Positions 24,405-30,897 of a DNA stretch of 45,367 nt are shown here, one piece after another. This DNA comes from a virus. Both the position numbers and the translations under genes were made by a program. The notes below the pieces were generated by a model, which worked only from the letters and a program-made list of their open reading frames with translations, made no database searches and was not told the origin of the DNA. Every line of letters starts with the position of its first letter. The first letter of the stretch is position 1. The stretch is from IMG/VR virus record IMGVR_UViG_3300049797_000001, positions 1 to 45,367 of that record; one strand, 5' to 3'.

Positions 24405-24680
24405 CTAATTCGATTTCGGTTTATCGAGTACGCTTTCCGTAGACACATCCACGCCTTCCGTACGACTACCACGAGCAATCTGCTGGAGCTTCCTCTCCAT
24501 TGCTTCATTTAGATCAACGAAATTTGCAACAGTCTGCGACAAAGCAACAATCAGCGACGCGCAGTCCGATAGCTGTTTAGCCTGTTCCCTAACTTGTTCG
24601 TATATGAGCGTCAAGAAGTACGCTTGGTTCTTAGGGATATCAAGATGTCGCAACTCTTTCTGAAACTGGTTAAATTCCAT
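24405..24680 (-). CDS. Hypothetical helical protein, 91 aa
   Basis: Starts at ATG 24680; the ribosome site GGAG directly follows a TTTGAGTCAAA motif that contains the stop codon of the preceding gene. The sequence is helical with SLIVALSQTVANFVDLNEAMERK in the middle, consistent with a coiled coil. No domain recognised. Confidence 0.62.
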   Translation of the reverse strand: MEFNQFQKELRHLDIPKNQAYFLTLIYEQVREQAKQLSDCASLIVALSQTVANFVDLNEAMERKLQQIARGSRTEGVDVSTESVLDKPKSN

Positions 24681-24698
24681 TGAACTTCTCCGTTTGAC

Positions 24699-24998
24699 TC
24701 AAACTATAAAGCGGATGAATTCCATCATGGCGTCATGTCGCGTCGTGAAAAATTTCATCCACCTGCTGTTATCTTCCTTGTCCCAACACTCGACTTCGTA
24801 ACCACGCTCCACAGTCGTGACTGTAATCATGTCACCACCACCCAATGTACAAGAAGCAATGTGATCATTATTCTTCGTCGCCGTTGCCATCAGTTCGTAC
24901 TCCCTAGCTGTAACCGTTAGTCCAATCCAGACTGTATTTTCGTCTGGCTGACGATCAAAACACAATGGGACGCCGTTTATACTAATCGTCGTCGCCAT
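24699..24998 (-). CDS. Hypothetical protein, 99 aa
   Basis: Starts at ATG 24998, overlapping the preceding gene by 17 bases. It is rich in strands (TISINGVPLCF, TVWIGLTVTA, MITVTTVERGYEVECW), suggesting a small beta-barrel or OB-like fold, followed by an aromatic C terminus. Its TGA stop is part of TGAGTCA on this strand. Function unknown. Confidence 0.62.
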   Translation of the reverse strand: MATTISINGVPLCFDRQPDENTVWIGLTVTAREYELMATATKNNDHIASCTLGGGDMITVTTVERGYEVECWDKEDNSRWMKFFTTRHDAMMEFIRFIV

Positions 24999-25299
24999 CA
25001 GGTAACTCTACATACTGGTCTTGCGCGCTCTGTAGTTCATGCGACAACTGTTCAAGTGTGGCCAAGCGTTTTTCCACAGCTTCATCCAGCTTGTCGTACC
25101 TAGCTAAGTCCTTGGCCAGCATCGTGTATTCACGATTGATCCGGTCCATAAACTTAGCCGTTGCGTGCATTACTTTGGCATTCTTGCCAGCATAAAATAC
25201 CGCAACGGCCTGCATTCGTCTCGCTCGAACGACCGACAGATGTTGCTCGATCTCGTCACGAGTCTTGTCGCTGAACTTCGGCTGGAGTATGAGTGGCAT
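24982..25299 (-). CDS. Hypothetical coiled-coil protein, 105 aa
   Basis: ATG 25299 overlaps the preceding stop as TAATG and has GGAGG four bases upstream, better than an earlier ATG at 25314. Residues 15-95 are continuous charged helix (DEAVEKRLATLEQLSHELQS) and the end is acidic. It probably forms a dimeric coiled coil. Function unknown. Confidence 0.62.
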   Translation of the reverse strand: MPLILQPKFSDKTRDEIEQHLSVVRARRMQAVAVFYAGKNAKVMHATAKFMDRINREYTMLAKDLARYDKLDEAVEKRLATLEQLSHELQSAQDQYVELPDGDDD

Positions 25300-25604
25300 T
25301 AATACCTCCGCCAACGATCATACCGATAGCCATATGGAGGCCAATAATTATTACCACGCCAATCCCTGTAATTAGGATAGTTGCCGTCACGCCATTGGCT
25401 CTGCGGCTGCATATCGTAAGGACGAAAGCTTGGCCTAAAGCTGCGCATGTCGTACCCAGGACCATAGGCACCACGCGGTCCATAAGGACCATATGGACCA
25501 TCCATTGGATACGGTTGCGACTGTACTGTACCCAGAAACATAACAATGAGTACTAGTGCAAGTAGCACCATAACCAGTAACATTAATTGCCCATGTCTTG
25601 ACAT
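25299..25604 (-). CDS. Membrane-anchored Gly/Tyr/Pro-rich protein, 101 aa
   Basis: Starts at ATG 25604 after AAAGGAGATACAAC. Residues 7-27 (LMLLVMVLLALVLIVMFLGT) are one membrane segment or uncleaved signal. The rest is low-complexity Gly/Tyr/Pro/Arg/Trp-rich with GPYGPYGP repeats, resembling outer-surface or periplasmic small proteins. It could anchor in the inner membrane and act outside. It follows a double hairpin (25627-25717) that probably ends or processes the upstream transcript. Confidence 0.62.
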   Translation of the reverse strand: MSRHGQLMLLVMVLLALVLIVMFLGTVQSQPYPMDGPYGPYGPRGAYGPGYDMRSFRPSFRPYDMQPQSQWRDGNYPNYRDWRGNNYWPPYGYRYDRWRRY

Positions 25605-25626
25605 GTTGTATCTCCTTTATTGAGTC

Positions 25627-25717
25627 GGCCGGATCAGCGGAGTGCGACCACTGATCCGGCCTAGGTTGCCGCGTGAGGTAGGGGGGCGAATCCCTTTACG
25701 TCCCTCTACGCGGCAAC
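25627..25717 (-). terminator. Double hairpin between 25.60 and 25.72 kb genes
   Basis: Two perfect stems in tandem: an 11-bp stem GGCCGGATCAG (25627-25637 with 25651-25661) and a 10-bp stem GTTGCCGCGT (25665-25674 with 25708-25717). They follow the stop of the 25725 gene on the minus strand and precede the ribosome site of the next gene. No U tract is evident, so processing or attenuation is as likely as termination. Confidence 0.5.
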
Positions 25718-25724
25718 TGTCTCG

Positions 25725-26039
25725 TTAGGCCGCATGTGCCTCTTCATGAAGCCCAAGCTTCGAAGCCATCTGTCTCAGTGCAGTATTACGATCGGTCGGT
25801 CGCTGGTATGACTGCCAACGCGCAGTCTCTAGCGGCGCGGCGTGCCCATCGCGCTTGTACAACGCATCACAATGACTATGAGTGAACGTGCCGGCTTGAT
25901 ATCGTTGCAACTCCCACTCACCGTTTGCAACATAGACAATGCGCCAGATCGTATTTCCACGGGCAGGAATGATTTTGCCTGTTTGTGAGTCACAAGTAAC
26001 CGCCTTAAGTTGACCCTTGCTGCGATATCGCCTACGCAT
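25725..26039 (-). CDS. Hypothetical basic protein, 104 aa
   Basis: Starts at ATG 26039 inside the previous gene (8-base overlap). It is Arg/Lys-rich at the N terminus with CDSQTGKI (motif-encoded) and a strand-rich middle ending in an RPTDRN segment shared with the start of the next gene upstream (KRPTDRNDP). The shared RPTDRN is short and may be chance. Function unknown. Confidence 0.6.
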   Translation of the reverse strand: MRRRYRSKGQLKAVTCDSQTGKIIPARGNTIWRIVYVANGEWELQRYQAGTFTHSHCDALYKRDGHAAPLETARWQSYQRPTDRNTALRQMASKLGLHEEAHAA

Positions 26040-26535
26040 TTGATTTCTCCACGATCTTGATGGTTACAGTTGACTTGGTAGGAACTTTGGCCTTGTCGAT
26101 CAACTCTTTCGAAATGATCTCCGGTATCTTGTATTTCTCTTTGAGCACACGTGCCAGTTCTCCCACAGCAAATCGTTTAACTGGCGCAGAGACACTCGCG
26201 GTGATCACAAAGTGTGGAGATTGCAACAGCATATGATCGCCTTGAGTCAAATCTTCAATATCCAAATCCTGGACTTTCTCCAACGCCTTCCATGTTTTCT
26301 CTGACATGGCCTTAGCGTACTTAGCAATTTCATCCCACAGAAACTGCTCTCCTATGAGATTGCCTACATTGTGTTTCGCATCAGGATTGTCCCTTAACAA
26401 ATCCTCAATAATGTCATTGATCGCCCACACAATCTTCCCGTGAAATGTACTGACGGGAGCGTTTAGTGCCTTTTCTATATTAGTTGGCGGCTTGACACGT
26501 GGATCATTTCGATCAGTTGGTCGTTTGCTAGCCAT
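26032..26535 (-). CDS. Hypothetical protein, 167 aa
   Basis: Starts in a TAATG overlap with the preceding gene. The protein has two helical parts flanking a strand pair (HFVITASVSAPVKRFAVGELARVL) and a basic C-terminal strand (STVTIKIVEK). No recognised domain. As a mid-size gene of the early region it may encode a host-interacting factor. Confidence 0.62.
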   Translation of the reverse strand: MASKRPTDRNDPRVKPPTNIEKALNAPVSTFHGKIVWAINDIIEDLLRDNPDAKHNVGNLIGEQFLWDEIAKYAKAMSEKTWKALEKVQDLDIEDLTQGDHMLLQSPHFVITASVSAPVKRFAVGELARVLKEKYKIPEIISKELIDKAKVPTKSTVTIKIVEKSNA

Positions 26536-26729
26536 TATTGCACCCGTGCTGTGCGATTATCAAATTCTTCATACGATCCAAAATCAGCATCGGATCGTAG
26601 ATTTACCAGGAACCCATTGCGAAGTTCCTGCATAGCCAACTCTACGGCATCAGCTTCATCACGCACAAAGCGCGCCACCCAATCCTGCGAATTTACGCCG
26701 CCCCATATATCAACGATGATCTTTTCCAT
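26535..26729 (-). CDS. Hypothetical protein, 64 aa
   Basis: ATG 26729 has AAAAGGAG and seven bases of spacer, the recurrent GGAGTGCAAC-ATG start context of this early region. The protein has an acidic alpha/beta look (IIVDIWGGVNSQDWVARFV, DEADAVELAMQELRNG). The TTTGACTCAAA motif lies 22 bases upstream of the start. Function unknown. Confidence 0.62.
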   Translation of the reverse strand: MEKIIVDIWGGVNSQDWVARFVRDEADAVELAMQELRNGFLVNLRSDADFGSYEEFDNRTARVQ

Positions 26730-26955
26730 GTTGCACTCCTTTTGTCTTGTTTGAGTCAAACGTGGGACCGGCCGTTCCACTTGCGCGGTTCCCACGCCTT
26801 GACAGCAGGGTTGTAGTAAGGGTCCTCGGTTTGCGTTGTTCCGCAACGCCACGGTCGAATGTCACGGGGCCAGGAGTTATTCGGTTAAGGCCGATCCCTG
26901 AAACCCCTCCCACGTAAGGCGAAGGCCTGCGCCAGTCGTGGTGTGTTCTAGTCAT
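26710..26955 (-). CDS. Possible Arg/Gly/Thr-rich protein, 81 aa
   Basis: An 81-codon frame beginning in an ATGA overlap with the preceding gene and GGTGA upstream. Composition is basic and low complexity, and its 3' end reads through the motif and ribosome site of the next gene, so it may be untranslated. The underlying DNA contains a hairpin (26760-26795, arms CGTGGGA and TCCCACG plus CCG/CGG), which fits a structured leader instead. Treat as tentative. Confidence 0.38.
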   Translation of the reverse strand: MTRTHHDWRRPSPYVGGVSGIGLNRITPGPVTFDRGVAEQRKPRTLTTTLLSRRGNRASGTAGPTFDSNKTKGVQHGKDHR

Positions 26956-27200
26956 CTTATATTCACCTTATGCCGCAACTGCTGCGGATATCGCTTTGCT
27001 GCAAGCTTCGCAGCAATGTCATGCAAGTTTTCCCAATCAGCCTTCCGCATGTCAATGTAATGCGAAACTCTGATTTCATGCGTTTGTGAATCAATGACAC
27101 TCACATGGATCGTGTCCCCGTACATAAATGAATTGAATTGATGGCGTCTATCAGGCAGCCACCATCGCTTGTGATTTGGTGTATTGATTAGGAAATCCAT
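26952..27200 (-). CDS. Hypothetical protein, 82 aa
   Basis: ATG 27200 follows GGTGATTGTT, five bases after the previous stop. It is rich in His, Arg and aromatic residues with strands TIHVSVIDSQTHEIRVSHYI and a C-terminal helix KLAAKRYPQQL. No domain recognised. Confidence 0.6.
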   Translation of the reverse strand: MDFLINTPNHKRWWLPDRRHQFNSFMYGDTIHVSVIDSQTHEIRVSHYIDMRKADWENLHDIAAKLAAKRYPQQLRHKVNIR

Positions 27201-27205
27201 AACAA

Positions 27206-27559
27206 TCACCACAACATCGTGCGGTGCAATTTTCGAATGTCGTAATATCCAGTTAAGTAAATTCTACCATCAAGACCGTAATGCTCCACATGGGTCTCGG
27301 CATTATTCGCAGCGACTTTGAATTTCTCCACAAGTCGCTCTGTAGCGCCTTCGTCCATCGTCGTAAATCCGCCAAGACGCAGCACAGCCTGAACAAGTCG
27401 CTGCAATGCTGTGTGACTCAAAGCCTTGTTCTTGTACCAATTTGTACGAAGTACCTCAGCTTGCATTGACGCGAGTTCGATGGCCACACCTTTGGTCTTG
27501 TGCTCGTATGCCAATCGTTGCGCACTCGTCAGTGGATTTAATGTTTTCGCCGTTGTCAT
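27206..27559 (-). CDS. Hypothetical helical protein, 117 aa
   Basis: ATG 27559 is chosen because GGGAGTGCGAAAT precedes it, the shared start context of this region; an earlier ATG at 27595 has no site. A degenerate motif (TTTGAGAC on the plus strand) lies before it. The protein is mostly helix, with LQRLVQAVLRLGGFTTMDEG in the middle and a short strand end. It is the first sizeable gene after the 27.8 kb promoter. Confidence 0.65.
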   Translation of the reverse strand: MTTAKTLNPLTSAQRLAYEHKTKGVAIELASMQAEVLRTNWYKNKALSHTALQRLVQAVLRLGGFTTMDEGATERLVEKFKVAANNAETHVEHYGLDGRIYLTGYYDIRKLHRTMLW

Positions 27560-27598
27560 ATTTCGCACTCCCGTTTGAGACATTTCCAGCGCCATTGA

Positions 27599-27667
27599 TT
27601 ACGTTTGACTCACACCGCTAAACCTCACGCCATGCGTCCTCAACATTGATACTGAAAACCATTTCAT
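27599..27667 (-). CDS. Leader mini-ORF, 22 aa
   Basis: ATG 27667 has AGGAGTGCGGAAC upstream, matching the start context of true genes here, and the frame ends after 22 codons at TAA 27599. The last codons (Gly-Val-Ser-Gln-Thr) are formed by TGAGTCAAA, and another motif copy (27684) lies before the ribosome site. It could be a leader peptide that couples translation to the next gene. Confidence 0.4.
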   Translation of the reverse strand: MKWFSVSMLRTHGVRFSGVSQT

Positions 27668-27723
27668 GTTCCGCACTCCTGTTTGAGTCAAACGCCCGTA
27701 GTTAAACGAAAGCAATCGCCGCT

Positions 27724-27763
27724 TTGCCTCGCCTCTATTCATCTTGCCTCGCCTCTATTCATC
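27724..27763. repeat. Tandem 20-bp duplication in the leader of the 27.8 kb transcript
   Basis: TTGCCTCGCCTCTATTCATC occurs twice, back to back and without mismatch (27724-27743 and 27744-27763). It lies between the leftward promoter and the mini-ORF, so it is transcribed as a repeated 5' leader element. Recent duplication or a protein/RNA binding pair are both possible. Confidence 0.85.
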
Positions 27764-27804
27764 ACAACACCCGTGTATATGCACCTGCGGTGAAGCAAGA
27801 TTGA

Positions 27805-27833
27805 AAGATATCACATGATATCGCATTTGTCAA
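27805..27833 (-). promoter_or_regulatory. Leftward sigma70-like promoter with overlapping palindrome
   Basis: On the minus strand, TTGACA (27833-27828), a 17-base spacer and TATCTT (27810-27805). The spacer and -10 overlap a perfect palindrome GATATCA-TG-TGATATC (27807-27822), a typical operator position for repression. The TGCGAC-N5-GTCGCA operator lies 26-42 bases upstream of the -35. Confidence 0.6.
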
Positions 27834-27841
27834 GCGAAATA

Positions 27842-28084
27842 TCATGGTATATCACCCCTGCGACGATATGTCGCAGCTATGCCTAAGCGTATGATCCATA
27901 ACGGTGTTTTGTATCTGTGTCGATTGACCTTCATGCCCTGTATCTGCGTTGGTTGACCTAATTGTTGGTTGACATCCACTCCTGGTTTACCTAATTGCCA
28001 ATACGATTTACTGATTTGTGCCTCTGTTTGACTCGAACAACATACCAGAACCAACACGATTTGACTCACACGGTTGATCTTCAT
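27842..28084 (-). CDS. Possible small exported protein or lipoprotein, 80 aa
   Basis: ATG 28084 has GGAGTGCGGC upstream, the local start context. VSQIVLVLVCCSSQTEA after MKIN looks like a short signal with a lipobox-like LVCC. The rest is polar. Two motif copies (28062 exact, 28030 with one mismatch) fall in its codons, and the 3' end contains the operator at 27859-27875, so part of the sequence serves regulation. Coding is moderately supported. Confidence 0.45.
   Translation of the reverse strand: MKINRVSQIVLVLVCCSSQTEAQISKSYWQLGKPGVDVNQQLGQPTQIQGMKVNRHRYKTPLWIIRLGIAATYRRRGDIP
27859..27875. promoter_or_regulatory. Operator TGCGAC-N5-GTCGCA, copy 1
   Basis: TGCGACGATATGTCGCA is a perfect 6-bp inverted repeat with a 5-base centre (CTGCGAC/GTCGCAG extends it to 7 bp). 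It lies upstream of the 27.8 kb promoter. Near-identical copies occur at 32606-32622 and 32701-32717 and a weaker one at 29870-29886. Confidence 0.65.
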
Positions 28085-28138
28085 GCCGCACTCCACTCAT
28101 ATATATATATATCTCTGTGCCACAATCTAATCACAATT

Positions 28139-28164
28139 GTGGCGCCGTATTACTACGGCGCCAC
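28139..28164. terminator. Hairpin downstream of the 28171 gene
   Basis: An 11-bp perfect stem GTGGCGCCGTA / TACGGCGCCAC with loop TTAC. On the minus strand it follows the stop of the 28171-28356 gene. A related shorter hairpin occurs at 28393-28410, sharing TTGTGGCGCCGTA, so the two are copies of one element. An (AT)n run lies just upstream on the plus strand (28099-28112). Confidence 0.55.
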
Positions 28165-28170
28165 GTTTTG

Positions 28171-28356
28171 TCACGTTTCGATGCGATCTATTCCCCACGC
28201 ACCATCTAGGTCCGTGACCTTGAACCGCTTTTCATCCACGGCCCAATTAAAAGCCTCGACATACATCTCTGCGTTTTCGCGGTGCTCAAACGTCCCGCCT
28301 TTGTCAAACATTTCCGCGAATTCAAGTAGTACCTTTTTTGCATTCAAGATTGACAT
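28171..28356 (-). CDS. Hypothetical protein, 61 aa
   Basis: Starts at ATG 28356 after GGAGTACAGCAA, with a degenerate motif (AGACTCAAAT) just before the ribosome site. The protein is acidic and helical (KVLLEFAEMFDKG, AEMYVEAFNWAVDEKRFKV). Flanked by two related hairpins, it is likely an independent small early unit. Function unknown. Confidence 0.6.
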   Translation of the reverse strand: MSILNAKKVLLEFAEMFDKGGTFEHRENAEMYVEAFNWAVDEKRFKVTDLDGAWGIDRIET

Positions 28357-28392
28357 TTGCTGTACTCCATTTGAGTCTAGGTTAGATTGTGG

Positions 28393-28410
28393 CGCCGTAG
28401 TGATACGGCG
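28393..28410. terminator. Hairpin downstream of the 28413 gene
   Basis: A 7-bp stem CGCCGTA / TACGGCG with loop GTGA, starting two bases after the 28413 gene stop on the minus strand. It is a shortened copy of the 28139-28164 hairpin. Confidence 0.45.
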
Positions 28411-28412
28411 GA

Positions 28413-28661
28413 CTATCCCTCCATACGCCCCCTTTTCGGCAGATACTCACTATGAACCGCCGAGAACGTGTCTTGCGGCGACTCTTCGATCTTTTCCACT
28501 GCTACAGCAACAGGCCAGCCATTGAGGTAACACACCTCCAGCCATTCGCTTGCAGCGTGTACCGCTTGATTTAGCTCCGGGAATCGTTGAGCCGATTCCT
28601 TCCAGTCACTTACACCTAACGCAATATCAACCGGCATGTTTGTATAAACAAACGTCCACAT
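28413..28661 (-). CDS. Hypothetical protein, 82 aa
   Basis: Starts at ATG 28661 after AGGAGTGCGATCAA; a TTTTGAGTCACA motif precedes that site. The protein has an N-terminal strand with aromatic residues (MWTFVYTN), a helix, and a second strand-helix pair with CYLNGWPVAVAVEKI. No domain recognised. Confidence 0.6.
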   Translation of the reverse strand: MWTFVYTNMPVDIALGVSDWKESAQRFPELNQAVHAASEWLEVCYLNGWPVAVAVEKIEESPQDTFSAVHSEYLPKRGRMEG

Positions 28662-28694
28662 TTGATCGCACTCCTATTTTGAGTCACATGAAAA

Positions 28695-28724
28695 CGACCC
28701 TGACATGGCCACATGTCAGGGTCG
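28695..28724 (-). terminator. Rho-independent-type terminator after the 28763 gene
   Basis: A 13-bp perfect stem (CGACCCTGACATG with its complement) and a 4-base loop, followed on the minus strand by TTTTC. It closes the transcript of the 28763-29788 gene just before the TGACTCA motif and the ribosome site of the next gene. Confidence 0.7.
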
Positions 28725-28762
28725 CTCTTTAGAACGGCGTTGGCTCTCGCTATTCGCTGTGC

Positions 28763-29788
28763 CTATCCGTTCTCAAGTACCACTTCGATAGCATTGCTCG
28801 CACTTTCCAATGCATCAATAGTCGTCTTATCCAACTTATCGGTAATCTTTTCAATCGCCTTGACGAGCAAGCCGCAGATCGCCGCACAAGCTTGTGCAGG
28901 TGTTTGGTTACGTATGGCCTTGTTAGCCTCAGCAACGGCAGGCCGTACCGTTCCAGTCTGCCGCGAACGATGTTGACCACCGTCGCCACCCGACACATTG
29001 GCACCTAGGGACGTAGCGCCCATAACAGCCAATTCCGTAAATGAAGGCTTCGCGGCGAGTTCTACTTTGTTATCGCCTTCACCCACTTTCTGCTTTTCGT
29101 TCAGCAGCACATTGTCGGCGCCGAAGTGTTTCTTAACCTCGGGGCCGGATATCATCAGAGTGCCCGATTTGTCACGCTTGGCAGTGATGCCCTTTTCGAT
29201 GATACCAAGTGCTGCTTGGATTACCTTGTTCATTTGCGTCGTAAAGTTGCTCCGGAATGTCGTTTTCTTTTGGAAGTCCGGGCAATTCTTTTCATTCTCA
29301 CCCGGCATTGGGAAGCTCTCAGCGACGGCCGGCGCGTTAACGATCACGTCAACAATCGTCCCATTCCGATCAGGCTCACTCTGCTTGACTACACGAAAGC
29401 CAAGCGCCACACCTAGCAAGGCGTTAAGTTTTTCCTTCGCCTTTTTGTCCGATCCCACAATATCGGCCAAATCGATACGGCTGTCATTCTCGGCAGCCTT
29501 GACGACTGCGAGCGTTAAGTCGGTTAGGCGGTCATAACGCTTTTGACCTTTGAGATTGTTAATCTCGCTAGTCAAAACGTCAATGCGCTTGTCGTCATTG
29601 AACCACTCGTTAATGATCTTCGGGCCAACATCAAGACTGACAGCACGCTTATTGAGCACGTACAGTCCCGTTCCGATAGTCGGCTCGGCTGGGCCACCAC
29701 GCGGCGTTGGCTTCGATCCACGCGCCGGCTTAGTCTTGGTTGCAGCACGCTCTTGCAAAGCCGCTTTTGCTTTGTTCGTATTAACCAT
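28763..29788 (-). CDS. Unknown early protein, 341 aa
   Basis: The largest gene of the early region. ATG 29788 follows AGAAGGAATGCAAACC. Residues 1-40 are basic and disordered; residues 50-200 look folded (helix LTLAVVKAAEND, strands GTIVDVIVNAP), and the C-terminal 100 residues are helical after a Gly-rich turn. It has its own upstream regulatory region (29.81-29.89 kb) and a terminator, so it is a separate transcription unit, as expected for an abundant early protein such as a host takeover or DNA-binding factor. No family recognised. Confidence 0.68.
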   Translation of the reverse strand: MVNTNKAKAALQERAATKTKPARGSKPTPRGGPAEPTIGTGLYVLNKRAVSLDVGPKIINEWFNDDKRIDVLTSEINNLKGQKRYDRLTDLTLAVVKAAENDSRIDLADIVGSDKKAKEKLNALLGVALGFRVVKQSEPDRNGTIVDVIVNAPAVAESFPMPGENEKNCPDFQKKTTFRSNFTTQMNKVIQAALGIIEKGITAKRDKSGTLMISGPEVKKHFGADNVLLNEKQKVGEGDNKVELAAKPSFTELAVMGATSLGANVSGGDGGQHRSRQTGTVRPAVAEANKAIRNQTPAQACAAICGLLVKAIEKITDKLDKTTIDALESASNAIEVVLENG

Positions 29789-29862
29789 GGTTTGCATTCC
29801 TTCTGTTACGTTTGAGTCACAATGTAACCGTACAGTCACACTGTTGCATATTTACAACACTA

Positions 29863-29886
29863 TATCAAGTGTGGCATAGTGTCGCA
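29863..29886 (-). promoter_or_regulatory. Possible leftward promoter with weak operator copy
   Basis: On the minus strand TTGATA (29868-29863) resembles a -35, but no good -10 lies 16-18 bases away (AACAGT is the nearest). Directly upstream, TGCGACACTATGCCACA (29886-29870) matches the TGCGWC-N5-GWCGCA operator in 15 of 17 positions of copy 3. The arrangement repeats the 32.6 kb promoter. Confidence 0.35.
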
Positions 29887-29939
29887 CCTGCTACACGATA
29901 ACAGGCCAATGCGCTGCATTGCAACAGCGCATCAGTCTG

Positions 29940-30125
29940 TTAACCTTTATTGATTATCCACATTCCAGGCGCATAGAATACAGCATGATAGTCATCGCTG
30001 TCAGTTAAGTAATTCAAATATAACTCATATTGTAGCGCTTTCTCCTTTGTTGGAAAGTAAGTGCTAACATCCGGTTCGTATTGCAAAGCGTAAGTTTTTG
30101 CCTCTGCTTCGGTCATCCTCGCCAT
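29940..30125 (-). CDS. Hypothetical protein, 61 aa
   Basis: Starts at ATG 30125 after GGAGGTTGAT. Residues 1-35 are helical and charged (TEAEAKTYALQYEPD), the C terminus aromatic (YHAVFYAPGMWII). It ends 74 bases before the putative promoter of the next unit. Function unknown. Confidence 0.6.
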   Translation of the reverse strand: MARMTEAEAKTYALQYEPDVSTYFPTKEKALQYELYLNYLTDSDDYHAVFYAPGMWIINKG

Positions 30126-30159
30126 ATCAACCTCCGATCCCTACCATCACGATAGGCCA

Positions 30160-30187
30160 TTGCGGCGCAGATTTCTCTACGCCGCAA
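30160..30187. terminator. Hairpin after the 30241 gene
   Basis: An 8-bp stem TTGCGGCG / CGCCGCAA with a 12-base loop that can extend through AGA/TCT. It lies between the stop of the 30241 gene and the next ribosome site. A weaker TCAAGC/GCTTGA stem sits beside it. No clear U tract. Confidence 0.45.
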
Positions 30188-30240
30188 CAGTCTATCAAGC
30201 GCTAGTCACCTGCTTGATTTAGTCCTTACGTTTAGTCGAC

Positions 30241-30609
30241 TTAGCGCTTTTTGCCGCGGGCTTCCATAACGACGCGACCGTTGTCATCATCAATCGCCGG
30301 ATCGATTTCCGTTTTCGGTCCGACAACGGGATGGCTCTCCATGTACTGTTTGATCGCTTCGTCATTGGTTGTCCTTGCCGCCTTTGCCCCGCACCCACCC
30401 TGCTCGACCGGCAAGCGCATGAACGCCGTATAAGACGCTCTACCAGTCTCACCAGACGTTGCCTTGTGTTGACGCCACTTGTAACCGCATTGCGCCTGCC
30501 AGCTCGGCGCCTTGGCTTCGTCTGCCGCATACGTTGCGGTATTGACGAATACCAATGCCGACACTGTCGAGAACGCAATGGCCGTGATAACGATCTTAGC
30601 CGAGAACAT
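30241..30609 (-). CDS. Secreted hypothetical protein with signal peptide, 122 aa
   Basis: ATG 30609 has AGGAGTGCAAAAC upstream; an earlier in-frame ATG lacks a site. Residues 1-29 form a standard signal peptide (basic start, hydrophobic FSTVSALVFV core, ATYA cleavage before ADEA). The mature part has two cysteines (Cys42, Cys74 approximately) that could form a disulfide, and a basic end. A periplasmic early protein suggests superinfection exclusion or envelope modification; inference only. Confidence 0.65.
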   Translation of the reverse strand: MFSAKIVITAIAFSTVSALVFVNTATYAADEAKAPSWQAQCGYKWRQHKATSGETGRASYTAFMRLPVEQGGCGAKAARTTNDEAIKQYMESHPVVGPKTEIDPAIDDDNGRVVMEARGKKR

Positions 30610-30675
30610 GTTTTGCACTCCTAATGGGCTTGATTGCCCCATGAGCCGACCTTTGCAGATCGGCTCAAAGTGCAT

Positions 30676-30888
30676 TCAATCATTCTCATAGAACGACAAA
30701 AGCAATTCTTCGGCCCCGTACACCTGCTTTTTCCCGCACTCGTCACATTCGTATTTGCGCGCGTCCGGTTCGCATTCGTTGTGATCAGCTCCGCACGCGA
30801 CGCAAAATCCCGGATTGTCGAGCGTGGTCATTCTTCGCAAGCACGCCTCGCCGATACGGTGTCCAGTCACACTCTTGTGCATCTTCAT
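30676..30888 (-). CDS. Small zinc-ribbon protein, 70 aa
   Basis: ATG 30888 is preceded by AGGTGGTTACA. CVACG and CDECGKK are CxxC pairs 17 residues apart, a classic zinc ribbon, with a histidine- and acid-rich loop between. Such proteins are common first genes of phage early operons and may bind nucleic acid or RNA polymerase. It is the first gene of the leftward block downstream of the control region. Confidence 0.68.
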   Translation of the reverse strand: MKMHKSVTGHRIGEACLRRMTTLDNPGFCVACGADHNECEPDARKYECDECGKKQVYGAEELLLSFYEND

Positions 30889-30897
30889 TGTAACCAC

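Noticed and set aside
25620-25730. tRNA-like folding in the 25.6 kb double hairpin
   Set aside because: Stems do not form a cloverleaf and there is no T-loop or anticodon arm; two independent hairpins fit better.
28998-29537. 179-codon plus-strand frame within the 28763 gene
   Set aside because: Antisense shadow of the 341-residue gene; Phe/Ser-rich complement composition.
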